A stretch of DNA of 64,000 nt from Oscillospiraceae bacterium (GCA_031262405.1 JAISHS010000025.1:1-64000); one strand, 5' to 3'; counted from the stretch's first letter, positions 1 through 9,701 are shown. Made by a program: numbers and translations. The notes: generated by a model from the sequence alone, not told the origin.

Positions 1-193
1 TTTCGCGCACACTCTTGCGCGGAAGCGAGGGATATGGAGCTTGCTTCGACGAGGGGGCGCTTCGAAAAGCCCCCAATCGTTTTTCTCTTTCAGGCGTTAC
101 CCGGTTTCTCTTTTTGCGAACAAAAAGAGAAATGGGGTAACACCCCTCAGCGTGGGTTCCACGCTGTCACACCGCGTTGAAACGCGGAAATTG

Positions 194-1063
194 TCATGTG
201 TCCGCGCGACTCAATCCTCTGTCCTCTGTCCTCTCGCCTCTGTCCTCTGGAATTTTGTCCTTTCTAAGCACAAAATTCATTGCGTTGCACATTATCAAAA
301 TCAACCCGCAGGCATAGAGCCAGAGCATAAACACGATAATCGACGCCAGCGAGCCATAGAGCAGCGGATACCTCGAGGACACGTTAATGATATTCGAGAA
401 GAAAAAGCTTACGATTACAATCAGCACCGACGCTAAAATCGCCCCGGGAAAGACCTTAGTGCGCACGCCCTTGGGCGCCGTAATCCGATAGAGCGCGTAA
501 ATTATAAACATAAAGATCACCAGCAAAACCGGATACTTCACCGCCTGCCAGATGGAAATCCCCCGCAGGAGCGGAATCGCATTGGCAAGCCTCGTCATAA
601 TCCAGTTGCCGCTGACCATAACCAGCCCGCCGAAATAAATCGCCCCCAAAAACAGCAGCGAAAAGAGAAAGCTGAAGGCCAGCCCGAAGATACCCTTAAA
701 GCGCGACTCACCCTGAATGTCCGCCATAATCCCATGCAGCGTTCGAAAGGCCGCCGCCGAGGTGGTCAGCATTCCCAGCGCGCCCGCCGTTATAAGTCCG
801 GGGTTGTTGTGCAGCTGAACATAGTTGAGATAGTCTATAATAACGGTCAGCGCGCTCTCGGGAATAACCCCCTCGAAGTCCACCAGCGCAAGGCGCAAAT
901 CGGGCACCATGCCCACGAGCACGGCGTGTACGCAGATGAGCGTCGGAAAAACAGAGAGCATGAGGCAATAGGAGAGCGCCGCCGCTTTTCGCGGAACGTG
1001 CTTCCCGTCATAAATCTCCACCAGCTCGACTATCGCCGCTAATAATTTTTTCTTCCCCGTCAT
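194..1063 (-). CDS. YihY/BrkB-family inner membrane protein
   Basis: 289 aa, multiple TM segments, N-terminal KAAALSYCLMLSVFPTLI typical of the YihY/virulence factor BrkB family. Confidence 0.85.
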   Translation of the reverse strand: MTGKKKLLAAIVELVEIYDGKHVPRKAAALSYCLMLSVFPTLICVHAVLVGMVPDLRLALVDFEGVIPESALTVIIDYLNYVQLHNNPGLITAGALGMLTTSAAAFRTLHGIMADIQGESRFKGIFGLAFSFLFSLLFLGAIYFGGLVMVSGNWIMTRLANAIPLLRGISIWQAVKYPVLLVIFMFIIYALYRITAPKGVRTKVFPGAILASVLIVIVSFFFSNIINVSSRYPLLYGSLASIIVFMLWLYACGLILIMCNAMNFVLRKDKIPEDRGERTEDRGLSRADT

Positions 1064-1128
1064 GATAGTCTCCTATGAAGCCAAACCTCGTATTAGAAGA
1101 AAGAGGCCGAAGCCCTTTTCCGCCAAAC

Positions 1129-1164
1129 GAAGTTCCCCCCGCCACCCGTGGCGGGGGGAACTTC
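1129..1164 (-). terminator. Hairpin terminator downstream of ftsZ
   Basis: Perfect 17-bp stem GAAGTTCCCCCCGCCAC-CC-GTGGCGGGGGGAACTTC just after the ftsZ stop. Confidence 0.75.
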
Positions 1165-1175
1165 ATTATTGTAAC

Positions 1176-2309
1176 TCATTTAGAATTGAAAATCTTAAAA
1201 ATACTGTCGAAGGGATCCTCTTCCTTCGGTTTAGGCTGCGCAGCGGGTTTTTCAGAAACTGCCTCCGCCATCTCCGCCGCCGCGGTGAATAGCCCCTGCG
1301 ACTTCTCGGCTGGCTCACTCTTACTCACCTCAAATTTCTTTGACGGAGGCTCATCAAAACCCGTTGCTATAACTGTCACGCGGATTTCATCGTCCATGGT
1401 GTCGTCAAAGGTCGCGCCAAAGATGATGTTCGCCTCGGGATGCGCCGCCGCCTGAACGAGATTGGCCGCCGCTTCAACATCCTCGAGACCCATGTCGATA
1501 GAGCCGGTGATGTTGATAAGAACGCCTCTCGCGCCGTCTATCGAGGTCTCCATGAGCGGACTTGCAACCGCCGCGCGCGCGGCGTCCTCCGCCTTACCCT
1601 TGCCGACCGCGTGACCGACGCCCATATGGGCGAAGCCCGCGTCCTTCATGATGGTCGTGACGTCCGCAAAGTCTAGGTTGATAAAGCCCGTGTTCTTGAT
1701 GAGATCAGAAATGCTCGTAACCGCCTGATGCAAAACATCGTCCGCGATTTCAAAGGCATTGGCAAAGGTAACGCGCTGATCGGTGGCAAATTTCAGCCTG
1801 TCATTCGGGATGATGAGCAGAGAGTCAACCTTACCCAGAAGCTCCGCAATACCGGCGCCTGCCTGATCCATGCGGCGCTTGCCCTCAAAGCTAAAGGGCT
1901 TGGTTACAACGCCGACAGTAAGTATTCCCGACTCCCTGGCTATGTCCGCGATTGTCGGCGCGGCGCCCGTGCCGGTTCCGCCGCCCATTCCGGCGGTGAT
2001 GAAAACCATGTCCGCATCCTCAAAGCTCTTGGCAATGTTGTTGCGGCTCTCCTCAGCACTGCGGCGGCCGATGTCCGGATCGCTGCCCGCGCCCTGACCA
2101 TGCGTCAGCTTTTCGCCGATCTGAATCTTCTGAGTCGCGCTTGAAATTGAAAGAGCCTGCTTGTCCGTATTGATTGCAATAAACTCAACACCCTTAGTAC
2201 CGCTCTTTACCATTCTGTTCACGACGTTATTGCCCGCGCCGCCGACTCCGACGACCTTAATTGTCACCACATTCTCGGGACCGGTTTCAAGCTGAAACGA
2301 CATATTCAT
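1176..2309 (-). CDS. ftsZ: Cell division protein FtsZ
   Basis: GVGGAGNNVVNRM, GGGTGTGAAP tubulin signature, NLDFADV. Confidence 0.98.
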   Translation of the reverse strand: MNMSFQLETGPENVVTIKVVGVGGAGNNVVNRMVKSGTKGVEFIAINTDKQALSISSATQKIQIGEKLTHGQGAGSDPDIGRRSAEESRNNIAKSFEDADMVFITAGMGGGTGTGAAPTIADIARESGILTVGVVTKPFSFEGKRRMDQAGAGIAELLGKVDSLLIIPNDRLKFATDQRVTFANAFEIADDVLHQAVTSISDLIKNTGFINLDFADVTTIMKDAGFAHMGVGHAVGKGKAEDAARAAVASPLMETSIDGARGVLINITGSIDMGLEDVEAAANLVQAAAHPEANIIFGATFDDTMDDEIRVTVIATGFDEPPSKKFEVSKSEPAEKSQGLFTAAAEMAEAVSEKPAAQPKPKEEDPFDSIFKIFNSK

Positions 2310-2407
2310 AGCCTCCCATATTTTTTTACGGATACAACAGTCCAGCTAAACACTAATCATATTCGGTTTACACGTAGAGATCAGCATATTTTTTATGTAT
2401 TCGTCCT

Positions 2408-2436
2408 ATTGTATACCGAAAATTCCCTTTGGTCAA
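2408..2436 (-). promoter_or_regulatory. SigmaA-type promoter for ftsZ
   Basis: Minus strand TTGACC-17 nt-TACAAT about 100 nt upstream of the ftsZ start. Confidence 0.65.
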
Positions 2437-2504
2437 GGGTTCTTTGAAAAAACTTATGTGAACTATATAATTATTTTCAAAAATTTTCAAATTTTTTCAA
2501 AAAT

Positions 2505-2583
2505 TAGCCTCGCAGAGTTTCGCCCCGCAGGGCGAAATTAATTCAAATCGTTTTTTTCAGCGACCTGTGCGGTGAAAAACGAC
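2505..2583. repeat. Structured dispersed repeat, copy A
   Basis: TTTCGCCCCGCAGGGCGAAA hairpin followed by AAATCGTTTTTTTCAGCG...TGTGCGGTGAAAAA; closely matches 27584-27655. Confidence 0.7.
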
Positions 2584-3327
2584 TTACTCCGGCAGAAAGT
2601 TTGCCTGCTTGTCCTTCGTGAGGTCAAAAAAGCCCCGCGCGCCGTCGTCAAGCTGTGCGGCGGCGTTTTTGAGCAGCGTCAGCTTTGAGTCAAGGCCGTC
2701 TGCGTCGCCGAGCTTTACGGTGAAGCGGCCCAGATAAGTCAGCTGTGGGTTAGCGCTCGTCTCCAGATTAATCGTCGCGACGTCTGTGAGCATATCCGAA
2801 GCTTGCAGCGCCGTTAGCAGCGCCGCGAGATATTCAACCTTAAACCTATCCTCGTCCGGCACGGTGATCACACGCCCGGCAACAGGCTCAGTAATATAAA
2901 ACCCCGTGACGCTTAAGTAGTCTCCCAGCTCCTCGGCTGGACACTCCTCGAGCGCGCGGCAGTTGTTGTCGATGAGCCACCACTCGGTCTGCGACGGCAC
3001 ACAGGCAATTCTCCCGCTCTCGCGCACCTCAATAACAATCTTATTGGGAAGCGCGCGCTTAACCTCAACGCTTCCCGCATAGGGCAGCGCGTCCGTAATA
3101 CGCCCGGCGGCCGCCGCCCTATTGAGAAAGATTAAGTTTGAGCCGATCTCCAGTCCCGAGGCGTCAATGATCTCCTGCTCGGTATAGCGTCCCGCCCCCG
3201 TGACCTCAATGCTCGAGACCCGAAAGAAAACGCTCACCGCCAGCACAACCGCCGCCAGTATCAGCAGCACAGACACGGAGCCTACGAAGACCCCCGACCC
3301 CCGCCGTTTTTCGTATTCTTGTGTCAT
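2584..3327 (-). CDS. ftsQ: FtsQ/DivIB-type cell division protein (POTRA domain)
   Basis: Single N-terminal TM, POTRA-like VSSIEVTGAGRYTEQEIIDASGLEIGSNLIFLN, position in dcw cluster. Confidence 0.85.
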   Translation of the reverse strand: MTQEYEKRRGSGVFVGSVSVLLILAAVVLAVSVFFRVSSIEVTGAGRYTEQEIIDASGLEIGSNLIFLNRAAAAGRITDALPYAGSVEVKRALPNKIVIEVRESGRIACVPSQTEWWLIDNNCRALEECPAEELGDYLSVTGFYITEPVAGRVITVPDEDRFKVEYLAALLTALQASDMLTDVATINLETSANPQLTYLGRFTVKLGDADGLDSKLTLLKNAAAQLDDGARGFFDLTKDKQANFLPE

Positions 3328-3354
3328 GGTTTTAGTACCTACTTTTTACGATAC

Positions 3355-3472
3355 CAATTGAGAATTGAGAATGCAGAATTGAAAATTAGTGGAGTCGCGC
3401 AAAGCGCGACAATATTTTAATCATCGCAAAGCGATACCTTCATTGTCAATTGTCAATTCTCAATTCTCAATT
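3355..3472. repeat. Heptamer-iteron/GC-hairpin intergenic repeat (full copy 1)
   Basis: Terminal ATTGTCA/ATTCTCA heptamers flanking core GGAGTCGCGCAAAGCGCGACAATATTTTAATCATCGCAAAGCGATACCTTC; near-identical core at 63676-63726. Confidence 0.85.
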
Positions 3473-4716
3473 AGTTCAACCTCCGCGCCCAGTTCATTGA
3501 GAATCCTATCTAACCTCTCATATCCCCTGTTGATGTGACCCGAGTCAAATAGCTCAGTGCGGCCTTCGGCGGCGAGTGCCGCCGCGACAAGAGCCGCGCC
3601 GCCTCTCAAGTCCGTCGCCGTAACCCGCGCCGCCGAGAGACGCTCAACGCCCTTGATAATCGCAACGCGCCCGACAACGTCGATGTCCGCACCCAGACGG
3701 CGCATCTCAATCGCGTGGCGGAAACGGTTTTCAAAAATATTCTCCGTAAAGACCGTCGTGCCGACGGCCTTGAGACAGGCCGCCATAAGCAGCGGCTGAG
3801 CGTCCGTCGGAAAGGCGGGATAGGGCCCCGTTGATATCGGACGCGCCGCGCGAAGAGCGCCGCCGGCGCGAATCGAAACCCCCATGGAGGAGCGCGTAAT
3901 CTCACAGCCCATCTGCTCCAGAGCGGAAGTAACCGTCTCGAAATGCTCCGGAGTAACGCTCTTGAGAGAAACGTTCCCTCCGGCGCAGGCCGTAGAACAC
4001 AGCAGCGTCGCCGCGACTATCCTGTCGGTCATTACGCGGTGCCCAACTCTTTTCCGCGGCTCAAAGCCGCCTATTACAACGGTGCTCGTGCCCGCGCCCG
4101 AGACCCTCGCGCCCAGCTTTATAAGATAGTCCTGCAAATCTATAATTTCAGGCTCCCGCGCGGCATTCGTGATAACGGTCTCCCCCTCGGCGGCACAGGC
4201 AGAGAGCATCACGTTCTCCGTCGCCCCGACGCTGGGAAAGGCAAGATTAATTCTCCCGCCGCGCAGTCCCGAGTCACGGCAAAAAAGCTCCCCGCCCTGC
4301 TCGGTAATCTGCGCGCCTAGGGTACGCAGCGCCTCAAGATGCAGATCAACGGGTCTCGCGCCCAGCTCACAGCCCCCCGGATAGGAGATCTGAGCCGAGT
4401 GCGCTCTCGCGAGAATCGCCCCGAGAAAAATCACAGAGGAGCGCATCTCGCGCATGAGATAGTGAGGAATATCGGTTCCGGTCATCGGCCGCGAGTCTAT
4501 GTAAATTGTGTCCGCGTCCCTGTCAACAATGCAGCCCAAGTGCCGCAGAATTTCTATTGCCGCCTCGACGTCCGAGAGCATCGGGCAGTTTATAAGCTCC
4601 GTCTCGCAGCCGGTAATGATAGAGGCCGCCATAATGGGCAAAACCGCATTCTTGGAACCCTGAACCCTGATTTCTCCGTTAAGGCTATTTCCGCCGGTTA
4701 TTCTCCAGTTACTCAT
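3460..4716 (-). CDS. murA: UDP-N-acetylglucosamine 1-carboxyvinyltransferase
   Basis: GSKNAVLPIMAASI, full-length EPSP-synthase fold; start at MSNWRI preceded by GGAGG. Confidence 0.95.
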   Translation of the reverse strand: MSNWRITGGNSLNGEIRVQGSKNAVLPIMAASIITGCETELINCPMLSDVEAAIEILRHLGCIVDRDADTIYIDSRPMTGTDIPHYLMREMRSSVIFLGAILARAHSAQISYPGGCELGARPVDLHLEALRTLGAQITEQGGELFCRDSGLRGGRINLAFPSVGATENVMLSACAAEGETVITNAAREPEIIDLQDYLIKLGARVSGAGTSTVVIGGFEPRKRVGHRVMTDRIVAATLLCSTACAGGNVSLKSVTPEHFETVTSALEQMGCEITRSSMGVSIRAGGALRAARPISTGPYPAFPTDAQPLLMAACLKAVGTTVFTENIFENRFRHAIEMRRLGADIDVVGRVAIIKGVERLSAARVTATDLRGGAALVAAALAAEGRTELFDSGHINRGYERLDRILNELGAEVELIEN

Positions 4717-4798
4717 AAATTCCCTCCGCACAGCATTTTCACGCCATACTATGCGTCGGGAGCGATTATTGATAATTTACGGGCAAAAACTTAGTCGT

Positions 4799-5950
4799 TT
4801 ATGCGTTTGAACCGTTCTTATGATTCTTTCTCGACGCCAGCTTCATCGCCGTTTCGGCAATGTTGCCCGTCGCGTCCAAAGCGCCCATTTTCTTCATCTG
4901 CCGTCCCATAGACTCCAGTCTCTCAGGTTTAGATAGCAGCGAGTCTATTTTGCCGAGCAGAGAGCTTGCAGTAACCGCTGTCTCCGGAATCACAATCGCC
5001 GCTCCCGCCTTTTCAAAGACCCGAGCGTTCTTCTCCTGATGGTTATTGGTTACATTCGGCGAGGGAATAAGCACAGCCGGCTTTCCGAGCGCTGCAAGCT
5101 CCGCCAGAGTCGAAGCCCCCGCGCGGCAGACTACAATATCCGCCGCCGAGCAAACAGGCGCCATATCGTAAATATACTCGCGCACATCAAAGCCGCGCGA
5201 CAGCAAATCTGTCAGACCGCGTCCGGCAAGCTTTTTCGCGAAAGCGGCGTAGCCTCCGCGTCCGGCGGAGTGTATCAGAGAAAAAGGCTCCGTCGCGGCG
5301 GCAATTTCAATCAAATCCGCCATGGTATCGTTCATAAACTGCGAGCCGAGACTGCCCCATACGGAAACCACCAGGCTCTTGCCTCCGTCCAGCCCCAGAG
5401 CCGCGCGGGCCTGAAGCTTATTTGCAGCTCCGAACCCTGCCCTCACGGGCGTGCCCGTTACCTCGACGCGCTCTGGCTTGGGATAGAGGCTCCGGCTCTC
5501 CTCAAGCCCGACAAGAATTTTATCCGCCGTGCGCGAGAGCATTTTTGTCGTGAGCCCCGGCTCGGCGTTGCTCTCGTGTATGAGCGTAGGAATGCCCTTG
5601 GCGTGCGCCGCCCTAAGCACGGGATAGCAGACATAGCCCCCCGTCCCGATAGCGACGTCGGGCTCGAACTCCTCAATAATCTTCTTCGCGGCGCTCGTCG
5701 CCGTGAGAACATTTTTAACGGTATTCAGATTGTGGCGCAGTCCATCCAAGCTCAGCGAGCGGGAAATGTTCGTAATCTCCACAGTCTCTAGCGGAAACCC
5801 CTCGCGCGGAACCAAGCTCTCCTCCATGCGCCCCGCCGCGCCTACAAAGAGCACCTGACTGTCGGGATGCAGCTGCATAAGCCTCTGCGCGACTCCCAGC
5901 GCGGGGTTAATATGTCCGGCGGTTCCGCCGCAGGTAAAAAGAAATCTCAT
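4799..5950 (-). CDS. murG: UDP-N-acetylglucosamine--N-acetylmuramyl-(pentapeptide) pyrophosphoryl-undecaprenol N-acetylglucosamine transferase
   Basis: FTCGGTAGHINPALGVA, GTGGYVCYPVLRAA, VCRAGASTLAELAALGKPAVLIPSP. Confidence 0.97.
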   Translation of the reverse strand: MRFLFTCGGTAGHINPALGVAQRLMQLHPDSQVLFVGAAGRMEESLVPREGFPLETVEITNISRSLSLDGLRHNLNTVKNVLTATSAAKKIIEEFEPDVAIGTGGYVCYPVLRAAHAKGIPTLIHESNAEPGLTTKMLSRTADKILVGLEESRSLYPKPERVEVTGTPVRAGFGAANKLQARAALGLDGGKSLVVSVWGSLGSQFMNDTMADLIEIAAATEPFSLIHSAGRGGYAAFAKKLAGRGLTDLLSRGFDVREYIYDMAPVCSAADIVVCRAGASTLAELAALGKPAVLIPSPNVTNNHQEKNARVFEKAGAAIVIPETAVTASSLLGKIDSLLSKPERLESMGRQMKKMGALDATGNIAETAMKLASRKNHKNGSNA

Positions 5951-7164
5951 TAGACCCCCTGTTCCGCCGCCTTCTTAATCTGACGGCTTTTGACGATTTT
6001 TCTCGTGGGAACGTCTCTGGAAATACTCAGAATAATCCCCATCTCGCCCAGCTGCATGAGCAGAGCCGTCCCTCCATAGCTGAAAAACGGCAGTGAAATT
6101 CCGGTGGCGGGAACAAGATTCGTACAGACCGCTACATTAAGTAAAACTTGAATCGCCAGCAGACTCGTGATCCCCGTGCACACCAAAAAGCCATAGCGAT
6201 CGCGGCAGTGAAGGGCAATCCAGAACCCGCGTATGATGAGCAGCGCGAAGAGAATGAGAATAAGCGTCGCGCCGATGAAGCCCAGCTCCTCGCAGATGAT
6301 AGAGAAGATATAGTCGTTGTGCTCCTCCGGAAGATAGAGATACTTCTGCCTGCTCTGCCCGAGCCCCAGCCCGAAGAGCCCGCCGCTGCCAATGGCATAG
6401 AGCGACTGCACAACTTGAAACCCGTCGTTTCGCGGGTCCGAAAAGGGATCCAGCCAGACCCCAATACGCTCGGACTCATAGCCCACGACGAAGAGCATGA
6501 TCCCCACGAGCCCCGCCACAAGCAGCGCGCCGCCCACGAACCACATTGTGCGCGTGCCCCCGACAAACATCATGATAAAGCCGATCCCGAGAATTATAAT
6601 ACAGGCCGACAAATGCGGCTGAAGCGCCAGCAGTCCGACAAGCACGACAAGAATAATCCCAAAGGGCAGCACCCCGCGCCTAAAGGTGCCCATGTCGTTT
6701 TTATACTCGCAAATTAGGTGGGCGAAATATAAAATCACGCCGACCTTGGCAATCTCAGAGGGCTGAATCGTAACCGGGCCGAGATTTATCCAGCGCGTCG
6801 CCTGCTCATTGCCGACGCCTATCACCAGCACCACCACCATCAGCACCCCTGCCCCGATTAGCACCCAAATAGCGCACTTCCGATAAAAATTTACCGGCAT
6901 TCTCGACGCCAAAAGCATCACGATAATGCCCCCGACCGCGAAGAGGAGCTGCCGCGTGAAATAGTAGGAGGCGTTGCCGCCGGTCTCATCTTTCAGATCA
7001 TAATATGCCGAGGCGTAGCTCGCGGAAAACACCATGACGACGCCGATTGTAAGCAGCAGCAGCGTCAGCATGAGAAAGGGCGCATCGATAGGCCCGCGCG
7101 AAATCCTTATGTCCCCGCGGTAATCGCGCAGCTTTTCCGAGTTTTCCACTGTTTTATATGCCAT
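5950..7164 (-). CDS. ftsW: FtsW/SpoVE/RodA-family SEDS glycosyltransferase
   Basis: Polytopic, GIGNEQATRWINLGPVTIQPSEIAKVG, PEEHNDYIFSIICEELGFIG. Confidence 0.93.
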   Translation of the reverse strand: MAYKTVENSEKLRDYRGDIRISRGPIDAPFLMLTLLLLTIGVVMVFSASYASAYYDLKDETGGNASYYFTRQLLFAVGGIIVMLLASRMPVNFYRKCAIWVLIGAGVLMVVVLVIGVGNEQATRWINLGPVTIQPSEIAKVGVILYFAHLICEYKNDMGTFRRGVLPFGIILVVLVGLLALQPHLSACIIILGIGFIMMFVGGTRTMWFVGGALLVAGLVGIMLFVVGYESERIGVWLDPFSDPRNDGFQVVQSLYAIGSGGLFGLGLGQSRQKYLYLPEEHNDYIFSIICEELGFIGATLILILFALLIIRGFWIALHCRDRYGFLVCTGITSLLAIQVLLNVAVCTNLVPATGISLPFFSYGGTALLMQLGEMGIILSISRDVPTRKIVKSRQIKKAAEQGV

Positions 7165-8167
7165 ATCTGTTAAATACCCCGAAATAAGAGATTACCGCCA
7201 TCAGAATCGAAATCGCGGTGAACATAGTGAAAATCTGCTTCTCCGTGCGCTTTTTACCGCTCCAGCCGCCCATCTCAAGGTGGTGGTGAAAGGGAGCCAT
7301 CTTGAAAAAGCGCTTACCGTGGGTTATCTTAAAATACAAAACTTGAATTACATCCGAGAGCACCTCGGCTATATATATTATGCCGACAGTAACGATAATA
7401 AGCGGCATATCCATCGCAAAGGCCATCCCCGCGACGGCTCCGCCCAGAAACAGCGAGCCCGTGTCGCCCATAAAAACCTTCGCCGGGTAAAAATTAAAGG
7501 ACAAAAACGCAAGCAGCGCCCCCGCCAGCCCTGATGAAAAAATACCGCGCGCCATAAAGCTCTCTCCCCAGGTAAACGCGACAACGGAGAAGAAAATGAA
7601 CACGGGAATCGTAGTGCCCGTGGCAAGACCGTCCAGCCCGTCTGTGAGATTTACAGCGTTTACCGTCGCGACAATCGCAAACACCGCAAAGATAAAATAA
7701 AGCGCCTCCGGAAGCTGCACCGTAATATTGGCAAAGGGAATATAGAGCGCGGGCGAGATGAAGCCAAATTGCCGCAGCGCAAATACAAAAACCGTTGCCG
7801 CGGCCACCTGAAGAATAAATTTCTTCCCCGCCGTCAGCCCAAGATTTTGCTTCTTTTTGAGCTTATAATAGTCGTCCACAAAGCCGATTGCCCCAAAGGC
7901 AAGCGCAAAAGCCAGAACGAACAGGTGCCCGAAATCGCCGTCCGCAAACGCGCTGTAGCCCACGCCGACGCAGGCCGCCGCGCAGCCCACGATAAAGATG
8001 ACCCCGCCCATGGTGGGTGTGCCCGCCTTTGTCTTGTGCCAGCTCGGCCCGTCCTCGCGAATAGATTGCCCCGCCTTGACCCTTCTGAGAAAAGGCACAA
8101 AGACCAGACCCGTTATAAGCGCCGCGGCAAAGCCGATAATAAACGCCGCGCAAAGCTTTATTGTCAT
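7154..8167 (-). CDS. mraY: Phospho-N-acetylmuramoyl-pentapeptide-transferase
   Basis: GTPTMGG, FVDDYYK, NLTDGLDGLA, FMGDTGSLFLGG, PFHHHLE. Confidence 0.97.
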   Translation of the reverse strand: MTIKLCAAFIIGFAAALITGLVFVPFLRRVKAGQSIREDGPSWHKTKAGTPTMGGVIFIVGCAAACVGVGYSAFADGDFGHLFVLAFALAFGAIGFVDDYYKLKKKQNLGLTAGKKFILQVAAATVFVFALRQFGFISPALYIPFANITVQLPEALYFIFAVFAIVATVNAVNLTDGLDGLATGTTIPVFIFFSVVAFTWGESFMARGIFSSGLAGALLAFLSFNFYPAKVFMGDTGSLFLGGAVAGMAFAMDMPLIIVTVGIIYIAEVLSDVIQVLYFKITHGKRFFKMAPFHHHLEMGGWSGKKRTEKQIFTMFTAISILMAVISYFGVFNRYGI

Positions 8168-8228
8168 ATCTTAAACCTCGTAAACTTTTTTGAAAATCAT
8201 CGCCGCAGAGCCTTGCTCAGAGCAAACC

Positions 8229-9686
8229 CTAATCCGTTTTCAGCTCCGCCAGTACCTTAGCCACAATCTCCCGCTCGTCCATGTGGCGTTTTTCCGTGCC
8301 CACAATCTGATAGGTCTCGTGCCCCTTTCCGGCGAGAATTATAACATCGTCCGGCCGTTGATTTTCAATCGCCCAGGCGATTGCGCGCTCCCTGTCCTCA
8401 ATAACGGTAAATTTGCTCTTTGGCTCCTTCACCCCGGAAACAATTTCGGCGATTATCTCCGCCGGGACCTCCGTGCGCGGATTGTCGGAGGTTATAATCG
8501 CAAAGTCGGCGAGCCTCACGCCGATTTCGCCCATAATCGGTCTCTTCGCTCTGTCCCTGTCGCCGCCGCAGCCGAAGAGCACAACGACCCTCCCCGGCGA
8601 GACCTCCTTAATCGAGCGGATAACATTCTCCAGCGCGTCCGGCGTGTGGGCATAGTCGATGAGAATCGTAAAGCCCATAGTCCCCGGAACGACCTCAACT
8701 CTCCCCTTTACTCCCTTCGCCTCGCGCAGAGCCGCCGCAGTCTCGTCGAGCTTTAGCCCCAGCAGATGCGCCGCCGCAATTACCGCCAGCGCGTTATAGA
8801 CCGAGAACCGCCCCGGAATCCCCAGACGTATCCGCTCAATGCTGCCCTCCCCGATGAGCGCGACAAAGCGCACCTCCTCAGGGGAAAATCTAATGTCGCG
8901 GGCTATGAGATCGGCCTCCGAGTGCTTCTCGGAGAAGGTAAACACCGGACACTGCGCTTTCTCGAGCATAAAGCCGCTCCAGTCGTCGTCGAGATTGACC
9001 GCCAGAGCCTTGCACTGCCCAAAGAGCCGCGCCTTGGCCTTGGCATATTCCTCCATGCTGCCGTGAAAATCCAGATGATCTTGAGTCAGATTGGTAAATA
9101 CCCCCGCTTCAAAGCTCACCCCGCCGACGCGCGAGAGCGTCAGCGCGTGGCTGGAGACCTCCATCACGACATATTTGCAGCCCGAGTCCGCCATCTCGCG
9201 GAAGAGCCTTTGCAGCTCATAGGACTCCGGCGTCGTGTGCTCCGTCTCCAAAACGCGCGAGCCGATCATGTTCTGATTTGTGCCGATAAGCCCAACCATC
9301 TGCCCCGTTACGCTCTCGATAACGTGCTTGAGAAGCATCGTCGTCGTGGTCTTGCCGTTGGTACCCGTAACGCCGACAAGCTTCATTTCATCGGCAGGAT
9401 TGCCGAAAAATTCGCAGGACGCCAGAGCTAAGGCAAGGCGCGAGTCCGCAACGAGCACATAGGGAATGCTGCCCTCCGGCTTCTCCTGACAGATAACCGC
9501 CGCCGCGCCGAGCTGCGCCGCCGCATCTATGAATTTGTGCCCGTCGCTGCTATAGCCCCGAAGCGCCACAAAAACGTCCCCCGGCCTGACTCGCCGCGAG
9601 TCATAGCACAGCCCGGAGATTTCCATTGCTCCGTCCGCCGTACTCTCCAGCACTTGTATGTTCTTTAGTAACTCCTGAAGTTTCAT
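8229..9686 (-). CDS. murE: UDP-N-acetylmuramoyl-L-alanyl-D-glutamate ligase (Mur ligase, MurE type)
   Basis: VGVTGTNGKTTTTMLLKH, FTNLTQDHLDFHGSMEEY, DYAHTPDALENV, DNPRTE; start at MKLQELL with upstream GGTGG. Confidence 0.95.
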   Translation of the reverse strand: MKLQELLKNIQVLESTADGAMEISGLCYDSRRVRPGDVFVALRGYSSDGHKFIDAAAQLGAAAVICQEKPEGSIPYVLVADSRLALALASCEFFGNPADEMKLVGVTGTNGKTTTTMLLKHVIESVTGQMVGLIGTNQNMIGSRVLETEHTTPESYELQRLFREMADSGCKYVVMEVSSHALTLSRVGGVSFEAGVFTNLTQDHLDFHGSMEEYAKAKARLFGQCKALAVNLDDDWSGFMLEKAQCPVFTFSEKHSEADLIARDIRFSPEEVRFVALIGEGSIERIRLGIPGRFSVYNALAVIAAAHLLGLKLDETAAALREAKGVKGRVEVVPGTMGFTILIDYAHTPDALENVIRSIKEVSPGRVVVLFGCGGDRDRAKRPIMGEIGVRLADFAIITSDNPRTEVPAEIIAEIVSGVKEPKSKFTVIEDRERAIAWAIENQRPDDVIILAGKGHETYQIVGTEKRHMDEREIVAKVLAELKTD

Positions 9687-9701
9687 TTTACCACCATTTA
9701 A

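Noticed and set aside
708-968. Short internal ORFs in the YihY region
   Set aside because: Out-of-frame shadows of the YihY coding sequence without independent support.
3355-3472. Heptamer arrays considered as a CRISPR array
   Set aside because: Units are 7 nt, contiguous, with no spacers and no cas genes in the window.
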